From positions 1 through 6,733 of the forward strand of contig SOKD01000121.1 in the NCBI GenBank assembly GCA_004376305.1: 6,733 bases of DNA, given 5' to 3'. The notes beneath the pieces are model-generated. The model saw only the letters and a list, made by a program, of their open reading frames with translations, did not search any database and had not been told where the DNA came from. The DNA comes from Candidatus Cloacimonadota bacterium. Lineage in GTDB: Bacteria; Hydrothermota; E44-bin80. This document shows positions 1-5,907 of the stretch, piece by piece. The first letter of the stretch is position 1, and every line of letters starts with the position of its first letter. The position numbers and the translations under genes were made by a program.

Positions 1-101
1 TAATGTTTTTGCCATAATCTTATTTCACAGGGTGAACCCCTGAAGCAATCTCGGTGTCGGTAACCGTGAGCTTTGGAGACCCTGCCAGAATACGGTTTTT
101 A
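1..101. other. Non-coding left end, no gene recognised
   Basis: I see no convincing gene here. A small inverted repeat, CAGGG/CCCTG with a TGAAC loop, lies at 28-42; it has no T-tract on either side, so it is not a typical intrinsic terminator. On the minus strand one frame stays open down to a TAA at about 20-22, but it has no plausible start and no recognised family, so I do not call it coding. The TTTGGAGACC segment near 73-82 could be a decayed arm of another dispersed palindromic repeat, but this is only an impression. Confidence 0.4.
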
Positions 102-178
102 GGTAGGCGCAGGCTTTAGCCTGCGAGCTTAACTACATTAAATATATTAAGTTACGCAACCTAAAGGTTGCGGCTACC
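102..178. repeat. Head-to-head pair of REP-like hairpins (BIME-like)
   Basis: Two perfect 8-bp inverted repeats with 2-base loops are visible. One is CGCAGGCT-TT-AGCCTGCG at 108-125 and the other CGCAACCT-AA-AGGTTGCG at 155-172. Each is preceded on its own strand by GGTAG: plus strand 102-106, and minus strand 178-174, read as CTACC on plus. The outer 14-base arms (102-115 against the complement of 165-178) match at 11 of 14 positions, so the two units are diverged copies facing each other across about 29 AT-rich bases. A GTAG tetranucleotide 5' of a hairpin is the hallmark of REP elements mobilised by RAYT (TnpA-REP) transposases, and inverted pairs are the usual mobile unit. No RAYT gene lies in the window. 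The element sits downstream of the minus-strand gene, a typical extragenic position. Confidence 0.72.
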
Positions 179-242
179 ATGCTTGAGTTCTCATTTTGGC
201 ACAGTCTCTTTAACCTACGAATTCTATTACATACCTCAATCC

Positions 243-264
243 CCATTAGAAAAATTTCTAATGG
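243..264. repeat. Perfect 10-bp inverted repeat downstream of the membrane-protein gene
   Basis: CCATTAGAAA and TTTCTAATGG are perfect reverse complements separated by AA. The repeat starts 14 bases beyond the stop codon of the minus-strand gene, where a transcription end would be expected. Read on the minus strand, the stem is followed by GGATTGAGG rather than a U-tract, so it is not a classical intrinsic terminator. It could stabilise the 3' end of the mRNA, assist termination, or be another small palindromic repeat. It does not resemble the GTAG hairpins at 102-178. Confidence 0.5.
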
Positions 265-277
265 TAAGAAGACGTGT

Positions 278-901
278 CTACTTGTTCTTTTTCCTTAAAA
301 TAAATCCTGTATCGTTTATATATAAGTAATACGTTTTTGTGTCAGGATACTGAAAGGCTCCTATGCCATAGGCTGTATCAATGAATGGGATTGATTCACC
401 ATATTTTAATAAAAATTTCCATAACCGACCCTGTGGCTGAATTTCATACTCTGTTATTCTTTCTCCTTCGTCCATTTCCCATCTTCCCCTGAACCTTGTT
501 AGCTTGTAATAGGTATCAGCACCCAACCATTTCAAGAGTACACTCCATCGCAAAATACAGCCCTCAACCATCCACTGGTCACCCGTAAGCGTAAACGTGT
601 ACTCTCTGTTTCTTTTTTCATCTACAAAGTATACGTTTATTCCTTTATTTGTTTCTTCGACATATATCGTGCCTATCCTTTCTTCATGGGTGTACCGCGA
701 GAATGTCTGGATAAAAAGGGATAAATATATAAAAGAGATAGAAAAGGCAAAAATTATCAGAAAGATTACAAAGGAAGAAAAAAACCTTTTTATTTTCATT
801 TTTCTTTTCGCTGTTCTCACAATAGCACTTATCAGTATGCATAAAGAAATAAAGAGAAATACCATACCTGTAATTATTGTTACGATAGAAAATTTATCCA
901 T
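278..901 (-). CDS. Two-helix membrane-anchored conserved protein of unknown function
   Basis: The product is a 207-residue inner-membrane protein. Residues 5-28 and 41-66 are strongly hydrophobic helices joined by a basic linker (RTAKRKMKIKR, 29-39), which by the positive-inside rule would be cytoplasmic. The remaining ~140 residues form a soluble domain that would then lie outside the cytoplasm. It has a conserved-looking core: GDQW at 107-110, LRW at 117-119, a YYKLTRFRGRW stretch at 131-141, and IPFIDTAYG at 171-179 with a C-terminal GFILR. From memory this pattern (GD.W...R...W...Y.L.R..GR, then P..D..YG) matches a proteobacterial family often annotated 'cation/multidrug efflux pump'. No transporter fold is visible, so I do not adopt that name. 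The start ATG has no strong ribosome site, and the candidate promoter places +1 very close to it. The gene is divergent from the TPR gene and shows no clear link to the salvage operon. I am confident it is a gene; its function is unknown. Confidence 0.8.
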   Translation of the reverse strand: MDKFSIVTIITGMVFLFISLCILISAIVRTAKRKMKIKRFFSSFVIFLIIFAFSISFIYLSLFIQTFSRYTHEERIGTIYVEETNKGINVYFVDEKRNREYTFTLTGDQWMVEGCILRWSVLLKWLGADTYYKLTRFRGRWEMDEGERITEYEIQPQGRLWKFLLKYGESIPFIDTAYGIGAFQYPDTKTYYLYINDTGFILRKKNK

Positions 902-909
902 TGTTTGAC

Positions 910-936
910 TCTATAGTCAGATTGAGCACCTGTCAA
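910..936 (-). promoter_or_regulatory. Candidate sigma70 promoter for the minus-strand membrane-protein gene
   Basis: On the minus strand a perfect TTGACA (936-931) is followed after 15 bases by TATAGA (915-910). The spacer is shorter than the preferred 17, so strength is uncertain. The predicted transcription start would be near 903, within a few bases of the ATG at 901, implying a nearly leaderless mRNA. That agrees with the missing Shine-Dalgarno sequence but is unproven. A small palindrome, GACT-CTAT-AGTC (907-918), overlaps the -10 box. Confidence 0.4.
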
Positions 937-980
937 CATAAAACATAGTTTTGTAGGATTGTTTATTTTCAAGAAAGAAG

Positions 981-1009
981 TTGACACTGGTTTGAAAGTA
1001 TAATACACT
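981..1009 (+). promoter_or_regulatory. Candidate sigma70 promoter for the TPR gene
   Basis: A perfect -35 box TTGACA (981-986) is followed by a 17-base spacer and TACACT (1004-1009) as the -10 box. A better-looking TATAAT at 999-1004 overlaps it, but only 12 bases from the -35 box, too close to pair with it. Transcription would start near 1016, giving a leader of roughly 45 bases before the ATG at 1060. The -35 box is mirrored by the minus-strand -35 box at 931-936. Confidence 0.55.
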
Positions 1010-1046
1010 GCAACCTCAATAAAGTAGCAGGAATACAATATCTACC

Positions 1047-1052
1047 GGGGAG
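1047..1052 (+). promoter_or_regulatory. Strong ribosome binding site for the TPR gene
   Basis: GGGGAG ends seven bases before the ATG at 1060, a good Shine-Dalgarno match and spacing. It fixes the start at 1060, which also places a signal peptide exactly at the N-terminus. It is one of the two clear ribosome sites in the window. Confidence 0.75.
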
Positions 1053-1059
1053 AAGAAAA

Positions 1060-2577
1060 ATGCGAACAATTATGCAACTATTTTGTATCATAGCAATTTC
1101 TGTTGCCGTATTGGCGAATGTTGAGGAAGAATCTCTACGAGAGACGGCCCGATTAGGAAGTGCAGAATATAACATTTCCATTCGTTTTCTTCAAGATGAT
1201 ATCTGGGAGCTTACCCCGGGTGAACGCGGTAAAAAGATTGCAAACCTCTCAAAGGATTTGGAGAAGGGAGCCCTTTCTCCTCTACACCTCTTTGAACTTC
1301 TTCGACTCTTGAATATGGAAGGAAAGCCGGAAGACGAGAAAAAAGTCATCGGAGCTCTTTCTGCGCTTATTGAAAGCATACGTACAAAAGATTCCCAGAA
1401 TCATGAAGCACTACTCGCTTATGCAAAATTGAAACAGTGGCATGGAGACAACTCCGGTTTACTGACCCTCCTCTCAGACTCAACCTTGCATGACGAAACG
1501 TACATCTCGTTGTTGTTAGAATTGGTACATGTACATATGGGCAATGCAGACTATAAAAATGCAGAGGATGTTGTTGACCATATTCTGAGGTTTGATTCCC
1601 TGAATGCTGAAGTATTGGCAACGAAAACATTGATACGTGCAACCTCAAAACTGCTGAAGCTGCTTGATGAAGAACTAGCAGAATTCAGTAACAGGGTTGC
1701 TCAGGCTCCATCAGAGCATCGTCTTGGTTTAGCCATTGCTAACATCAATATGGTCTTTGAGAGTATCAATTTTGCACCCGCACAGCAAGCAATTGAGCTC
1801 AAACCCGATGATTTCCGGTATACTTTCATGATTGGAGCAGTGCAAGAATTCATTGTGTATTTGCACTATCTCATGTTGCTGGGTACATGCGAGCCAGATA
1901 ATCATTTTCCGGATTTCACTCAGGAAACCGTGGATTTTCTTTTTGAGATTAAGTCATACCTTGAGAGCGCTCTAAAAAACAAACCGAATGGTGATATTGA
2001 TGCTTATATGGCAATGGCGATGTACCACCTTGTATTGAAGGACTTTGAAAAAGCGAAGGAATTCGCCACACAGGCAATTGAAATAAGACCGGATCTTGAT
2101 CAATCCTATGATGCCCTTATTACCATAATTAATTTTCAGCGAATGGTCATTGATGACGATTCTGAAGCTGGTTTTCTTGAAAGTATTGAGGTGCTTGAGA
2201 AGAAGAAGAAGCGAAAAACACTCAACCTTGTGGATCATCTTATGTTTCTTCACCCATTGATCTTTGATGGAAAATATGAAGAAGTGCTGACCCGGATCGA
2301 TGCAATAAAGAAAGACTTTCCCGGTAATAATCAACTGCTCCTTTTTGAAAGTGGCGTTTATTTGCGGATGGATGCATTAGACAAGAGTCTGGATGTTCTT
2401 GTAACGCTGCAGCATCTGGATCCAAATAATGTGGATATCTGGTACAATCTTGGGCTTTGCTTTTATTTGAAATCAGATTTTGATAAAGCATTGGTACACC
2501 TGAATCATGCATTACTCATTGCTCCATCTGACGAGGATGTGTTAATGCTCCTTGACAAAGCGAAATCGTCACGGTGA
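1060..2577 (+). CDS. Exported tetratricopeptide-repeat (TPR) protein
   Basis: The product is a 505-residue helical repeat protein, probably a scaffold for protein contacts outside the cytoplasm. Residues 1-19 look like a signal peptide: Arg2, then a hydrophobic run (IMQLFCIIAISVAVLA), with likely cleavage after VLA. Cys9 lies inside the hydrophobic core and is not a lipobox, so a lipoprotein is unlikely. The clearest TPR units are at about 311-345 (DAYMAMAMYHLVLKDFEKAK, then AIEIRPDLDQ) and about 455-490 (DIWYNLGLCFYLKSDFDKAL, then ALLIAPSDED). A weaker unit precedes the last one (ESGVYLRMDALDKSLDVL), and another lies near 145-185 (ADYKNAEDVV). The rest is charged and helical and probably holds degenerate repeats. 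There is no catalytic domain. The gene has its own promoter and ribosome site, and 121 bases with a second promoter separate it from namZ, so it may not be co-transcribed with the salvage genes. The specific partner is unknown. Confidence 0.85.
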   Translation: MRTIMQLFCIIAISVAVLANVEEESLRETARLGSAEYNISIRFLQDDIWELTPGERGKKIANLSKDLEKGALSPLHLFELLRLLNMEGKPEDEKKVIGALSALIESIRTKDSQNHEALLAYAKLKQWHGDNSGLLTLLSDSTLHDETYISLLLELVHVHMGNADYKNAEDVVDHILRFDSLNAEVLATKTLIRATSKLLKLLDEELAEFSNRVAQAPSEHRLGLAIANINMVFESINFAPAQQAIELKPDDFRYTFMIGAVQEFIVYLHYLMLLGTCEPDNHFPDFTQETVDFLFEIKSYLESALKNKPNGDIDAYMAMAMYHLVLKDFEKAKEFATQAIEIRPDLDQSYDALITIINFQRMVIDDDSEAGFLESIEVLEKKKKRKTLNLVDHLMFLHPLIFDGKYEEVLTRIDAIKKDFPGNNQLLLFESGVYLRMDALDKSLDVLVTLQHLDPNNVDIWYNLGLCFYLKSDFDKALVHLNHALLIAPSDEDVLMLLDKAKSSR

Positions 2578-2625
2578 TATTAAGTGTATATCCGTTAGAT
2601 GGATTTTTGCGCTCAGTCTTTTTGC

Positions 2626-2654
2626 TTGCAATAAATCGAATTGTGTGATATAAA
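2626..2654 (+). promoter_or_regulatory. Candidate extended -10 promoter for the peptidoglycan-salvage operon
   Basis: TTGCAA (2626-2631), a 17-base spacer and TATAAA (2649-2654) are preceded by TG one base upstream (2646-2647), an extended -10 arrangement. The predicted start near 2661 gives a leader of about 38 bases before the namZ ATG at 2699. This would let the four salvage genes be expressed independently of the TPR gene. I see no obvious operator, and no convincing terminator for the TPR gene ahead of it: ATCC/GGAT followed by TTTTT near 2590-2606 has only four pairs. Confidence 0.55.
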
Positions 2655-2698
2655 AAATATGAACGTATGTCAGTTTAACAATCCTGAGATATTAGATA

Positions 2699-3868
2699 AT
2701 GACCAGTGGAAAAGTCAAAACCGGAATTGATATTCTTGAGAGGGACGGTTTTAACTGTTTCAAGAATGAGAGAGTTGGACTTATCGTTAATCCTTCTTCT
2801 GCCAACAGCAGTCTTGAAAGCACGCTTTCAGTATTCATAAAAAATAAGGTTAAGATAACGGCTCTCTTTGGACCTGAACATGGACTGCGGGGTGAAGCCC
2901 AGGACCAGGAGGAATGTATAGGTTTTATGGATGAGAAGTGCGGAGCACCCATTTACAGTCTCTACGGCAGGCATCTTTCTCCACACAGGGGAATGTTGAA
3001 AAATGTAACAACACTTGTTTTTGATATTCAATGCATTGGATCTCGCTTTTACACTTTTAAGTGGACACTCTTCCTTGTTCTGCAAAGAGCAGCGCAATTT
3101 GAGAAAAAAATTATTATACTGGACAGACCAAACCCGATAAATGGAATTGAAATTGAGGGTCCCATGCTTGAGCATGATTATGAATCCTTTGTTGGATTGT
3201 TTCCAATTCCAATACGCCATGCAATGACTATCGGAGAACTTGCTCTGCTTTTCAGTGAAGAGTTTAGTATTGGAGTTGATCCGGACATAGTGAAAATGGA
3301 GGGATGGCAGAGAGAATTGTGGTTCGATAAAACAGGATTGCCCTGGATTGCACCTTCGCCAAATATGCCCACCATCGATACAGCAACCGTTTATCCGGGG
3401 ATGTGTCTTATCGAAGGGACAAATATATCAGAAGGAAGAGGTACAACAAAACCCTTCGAGTACTTTGGCGCTCCCTGGTTTGATTGTGAACTGATATTGG
3501 AAGAACTCAGGGAATTACCGGGTTGTAAACTCAGGCAAATATGCTTTAAACCCCAATGGGGAAAATATGAAGGAAAAGTGTGCGCGGGTTTTCAGTTGCA
3601 TATTACAGATAGAGATGTATATAAACCGGTAAAATCAGCTATTGAGATTATTCGCGCAATTTACAAGACTCATCCTGAGGATTTCGCATGGCGACAACCA
3701 CCCTATGAATTCGAGGAGGAAAAACTTCCATTTGATATACTTGTTGGAAATCATGTAATCAGAGAGATAATTGAAAAGGGAAGCTCCACCGACACGATTG
3801 AGAAAGCCTGCAATAAAGGGATTGAAGAATTCACAGGGACCAAGAGAAAGTACGAGCTCTATAAATAA
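2699..3868 (+). CDS. namZ: Exo-beta-N-acetylmuramidase NamZ (DUF1343, GH171), apparently cytoplasmic
   Basis: Family members (Bacillus subtilis NamZ, formerly YbbC) release MurNAc from the non-reducing end of peptide-free cell-wall saccharides. The 389 residues carry the family's conserved blocks in order: FGPEHGLRG with Glu60-His61, DIQCIGSRFYT, DRPNP at 142-146, FVGLFPIPIRHAMTIGELA with His174 and Glu180, PSPNMP at 219-224, YPG at 232-234, EGTNISEGRGT at 239-249 and FEYFGAPW. Glu60 is the likely counterpart of the glutamate reported as catalytically important. RHAMTIGELA has Ala175 where I expect Gly. The start is bounded by an in-frame TAG at 2693-2695, one codon from the ATG, so no signal peptide can be hidden upstream, and the N-terminus MTSGKVKTGIDIL is not one. 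B. subtilis NamZ is secreted, so this is a notable difference. The ribosome site is weak (GAGAT at 2687-2691). The following murU/amgK-like genes point to recycling of the released MurNAc. Confidence 0.88.
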   Translation: MTSGKVKTGIDILERDGFNCFKNERVGLIVNPSSANSSLESTLSVFIKNKVKITALFGPEHGLRGEAQDQEECIGFMDEKCGAPIYSLYGRHLSPHRGMLKNVTTLVFDIQCIGSRFYTFKWTLFLVLQRAAQFEKKIIILDRPNPINGIEIEGPMLEHDYESFVGLFPIPIRHAMTIGELALLFSEEFSIGVDPDIVKMEGWQRELWFDKTGLPWIAPSPNMPTIDTATVYPGMCLIEGTNISEGRGTTKPFEYFGAPWFDCELILEELRELPGCKLRQICFKPQWGKYEGKVCAGFQLHITDRDVYKPVKSAIEIIRAIYKTHPEDFAWRQPPYEFEEEKLPFDILVGNHVIREIIEKGSSTDTIEKACNKGIEEFTGTKRKYELYK

Positions 3869-3910
3869 TCGAAATTGAATAACTCTGTTTCATATCAATC
3901 CTGCGTTTTC

Positions 3911-3924
3911 TATCTGAACAGATA
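3911..3924. promoter_or_regulatory. Palindrome abutting the start codon of the murU-like gene
   Basis: TATCTG-AA-CAGATA is a perfect 6-bp inverted repeat whose last base is the A of the ATG at 3924. It fills the place where a Shine-Dalgarno sequence would lie, and none is seen. It could be a small protein-binding site or a structure limiting initiation, or it could be chance. The 2-base loop makes a stable RNA hairpin of full length unlikely. Confidence 0.3.
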
Positions 3925-4892
3925 TGGATGAAACGGTGCTCCTTGCAGCGGGAGAGGGAACGAGACTCAAGCCCATCACGCAGTTTTACCCCAAATCACT
4001 TCTTCCCATTTTATCAGTACCCCTGCTCGAAAATATAATTCATTCACTGAAAGATCAGGGTATTAGAAAGGTACACATAAATGTTTGTTACCTCAAGGAG
4101 AACCTTATTCGTTTTTTGCGAAGAAATGATTTTGGGGTTGAAATAAATATTTCCGAAGAAAACCGAATTCTTGGAACTGGTGGAGGCATTGGAAGAATGA
4201 GAGACTTTATTAAAGCTGATGATTTTATTGTTCATAATGGTGATATTGTTACTAATATAAGAATCAGGGATGCATTCGAATTCCACCTGAAAAACAGAGC
4301 AATTGCAACCCTTATTGTAGAATTGAGGAAGGGAACAAAGGATGTTCAGCTAACTCGCCATGGAAAGATTGTGGATATTGCAGGAAGATTGGGAAAGAAT
4401 GGCGAAGGATTGAAGTTGTTTGGATTTACCGGAATAGCAATTGTTAACAGGAGGATTTTCAATTTTCTTCCGAAGAATACATTTCATGATATTATCGAAA
4501 CGTATGTGGAACTAATAACTCATGGTGAACCTGTGTATGCTTTTGAATCGCATAACCATTACTGGCTTGATATTGGCACGAAAGAGCGGTACCTGCAGGT
4601 TCACAGGGATATCCTTGTGAACAAAAAAAATGTTTTTTCCAGGATGCCCTCTGATGACTTGACGATTTTCATTGGGGAAGGTTCGTGCGTTAGCAAAAAT
4701 GCGCTCCTTTCGGGTTTTGTATCGATTGGAAAGCATTGCATTGTGAGCGACCATGTGAAACTTGAGAATTGCATTGTGTTCGACAATGCCCGGCTGGTTG
4801 ATGGAGAAAAATACAGGAATTGTATTATCTCAGAGAATTTTGTTGTGAGAGCAGATAACCATGAAAGAACAGAGAAAACTTCAATTAATTAA
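3924..4892 (+). CDS. murU: MurU-like nucleotidyltransferase (MurNAc-1-phosphate uridylyltransferase) with beta-helix tail
   Basis: The predicted reaction is MurNAc-alpha-1-P + UTP to UDP-MurNAc + PPi in the cytoplasm. The N-terminus has the nucleotide-binding signature LLAAGEGTRLKP (6-17) and YPKSLLPI (22-29), with Lys24. These are followed by LGTGGGIGR (83-91, the MurU-type TGGGI block), HNGDI with metal-binding Asp107, GFTGIAI (167-173) and YWLDIGTKERY (213-223, the second metal Asp likely being Asp216). The catalytic part ends near residue 240. Residues ~244-312 look like hexapeptide repeats of a left-handed beta-helix (IGEGSCV, SIGKHCIV, LENCIV, NCIISENFVV). Pseudomonas MurU is about 225 residues and lacks this, so the protein resembles GDP-mannose/NDP-glucose synthases in architecture. 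The UDP-MurNAc role therefore rests on the TGGGI block and on its neighbours NamZ and AmgK. An in-frame TGA at 3915-3917 makes ATG 3924 the earliest start. It overlaps the next gene by 32 bases. Confidence 0.78.
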   Translation: MDETVLLAAGEGTRLKPITQFYPKSLLPILSVPLLENIIHSLKDQGIRKVHINVCYLKENLIRFLRRNDFGVEINISEENRILGTGGGIGRMRDFIKADDFIVHNGDIVTNIRIRDAFEFHLKNRAIATLIVELRKGTKDVQLTRHGKIVDIAGRLGKNGEGLKLFGFTGIAIVNRRIFNFLPKNTFHDIIETYVELITHGEPVYAFESHNHYWLDIGTKERYLQVHRDILVNKKNVFSRMPSDDLTIFIGEGSCVSKNALLSGFVSIGKHCIVSDHVKLENCIVFDNARLVDGEKYRNCIISENFVVRADNHERTEKTSIN

Positions 4893-5907
4893 AGGTGTCA
4901 ATCAACTCTTAGATAAAAAGAGTTTGCTCCGGGTGAAACAGAGCGCGGCGATTACGTATTTGCCGGGGGGGTCTGACAGGTTTTTTTTCCGTCTGATCGA
5001 TAAAGGATCCCTTATTATTATGGTTACTCCCACCAAAAAGGAGGTAAGAGAATATATCTGTATACAAAAGCATCTTTTGAAACGTGGTGTTGGTGTTCCC
5101 AAAATCTATGCATGGGACAAAGATGCAAAGATGGTAATAATGGAGGATGTTGGAAAAGAAAGCGTTTACAAGATTATGAATAGGAATAAAGGTAAGAAAA
5201 CTACTGAACAATTGTACAAAACTATTATTGAAAATCTCATTCTCTTACAGGTGAAAGGAAACACTGGCATTGAGCGATGCAAACCTGTGTATAAAAGGGT
5301 TTTTGACTACAATGTACTACGATGGGAATCGGAGTATTTCAGGGATGCTTTCCTTGAAAACCAATGCGGATTTTCCAAACAGGAGACAAAGGCGCTTGAA
5401 AATGATTTTCACAAATTGGCGCTATCATTGGCACATGAACCAACTTTTTTTATGCATCGGGATCTCCAGTCAACAAACATCTTCTTCAAAAACGGTTTTG
5501 TGAAGTTCATTGATTTTCAGAGCGCCCACAGAGGGCTCCTCATGTATGATATTGCCTCACTCCTGAGAGATTCGTATATCAACCTCAGGCGGAAGATGAG
5601 AGAGTCTTTGCTTGTTTATTACCATATGTTGCTTCAAGAGTATGTCGATGATTATAGAAGCTTTCGGGCATTCCGGAGAATATATATAGTTACTGCAATC
5701 CAGAGAAATATGCAGGTGCTCGGTGCGTTTTCCTTTTTGTCAAAAACCAAGAAGAAAAAGTGGTTTCTTAATGCAATACCTCAGGGAATAGAATACCTCC
5801 AGGAAGGATTGGATGAGATAGGAGTGTACAGGGATTTGAGGAAGTTTGTCAATTCGTCAAGGGTAAAAGAATGCGTGAAGTTGATCGATTCATTGAAGAA
5901 AAAATAG
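4861..5907 (+). CDS. amgK: AmgK-like anomeric kinase (MurNAc/GlcNAc 1-kinase)
   Basis: The predicted role is ATP-dependent phosphorylation of MurNAc at C1, giving the MurU substrate. The 348-residue length and layout fit AmgK and the aminoglycoside-phosphotransferase (APH) kinase-like fold. GGSDRFFFRL (36-45) matches the GDASFRRYFR nucleotide loop, and SLIIMVTP matches SLIVMDAPP. GVGVPKIYAWD and MVIMEDVG follow, the latter being the hinge that AmgK shows as LLLEDLG. The catalytic loop is HRDLQSTN (199-206, base Asp201, metal Asn206), and the metal-binding DFQSA lies at 218-222. YDIASLLRDSYI then matches the AmgK YDLVSLLRDCY block. ATG 4861 lies inside the end of the murU-like gene, with a weak GAG-type ribosome site at 4846-4851, suggesting translational coupling. 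A G7 run (4965-4971) and a T8 run (4981-4988) lie early in the gene. A kinase for another sugar is possible, but the NamZ and MurU neighbours favour MurNAc. Confidence 0.8.
   Translation: MKEQRKLQLIKGVNQLLDKKSLLRVKQSAAITYLPGGSDRFFFRLIDKGSLIIMVTPTKKEVREYICIQKHLLKRGVGVPKIYAWDKDAKMVIMEDVGKESVYKIMNRNKGKKTTEQLYKTIIENLILLQVKGNTGIERCKPVYKRVFDYNVLRWESEYFRDAFLENQCGFSKQETKALENDFHKLALSLAHEPTFFMHRDLQSTNIFFKNGFVKFIDFQSAHRGLLMYDIASLLRDSYINLRRKMRESLLVYYHMLLQEYVDDYRSFRAFRRIYIVTAIQRNMQVLGAFSFLSKTKKKKWFLNAIPQGIEYLQEGLDEIGVYRDLRKFVNSSRVKECVKLIDSLKKK
5859..5863 (+). promoter_or_regulatory. Ribosome binding site inside the amgK-like gene for the serine hydrolase
   Basis: AAGGG ends seven bases before the ATG at 5871, a usable Shine-Dalgarno match. 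It lies within the coding end of the kinase gene and supports the overlapping start at 5871 rather than a later one. Confidence 0.5.

Noticed and set aside
20..118. Minus-strand open frame ending at TAA about 20-22 (…TVTDTEIASGVHPVK)
   Set aside because: No start codon with a ribosome site is seen, the frame enters the REP hairpin, and the peptide is not recognised. It looks like a chance open frame in a repeat-rich spacer.
243..264. Intrinsic terminator for the minus-strand gene
   Set aside because: The hairpin is perfect, but no U-tract follows on the minus strand, so it is listed only as an inverted repeat.
597..908. Plus-strand open frame of 103 codons opposite the membrane-protein gene
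   Set aside because: It lies antisense to the two hydrophobic helices of the minus-strand gene and mirrors their AT-rich composition. It has no ribosome site, and the minus-strand product shows conserved motifs.
999..1004. TATAAT as the -10 box of the TPR promoter
   Set aside because: The spacer to TTGACA is only 12 bases; TACACT at 1004-1009 gives a 17-base spacer and is preferred, although TATAAT could act with another -35 element.
1972..2334. Minus-strand open frames within the TPR gene
   Set aside because: They are antisense to clear TPR motifs, have no ribosome sites and show no recognisable domain.
2589..2606. Possible intrinsic terminator after the TPR gene (ATCC…GGAT then TTTTT)
   Set aside because: The stem has only four pairs with a long loop, too weak to call.
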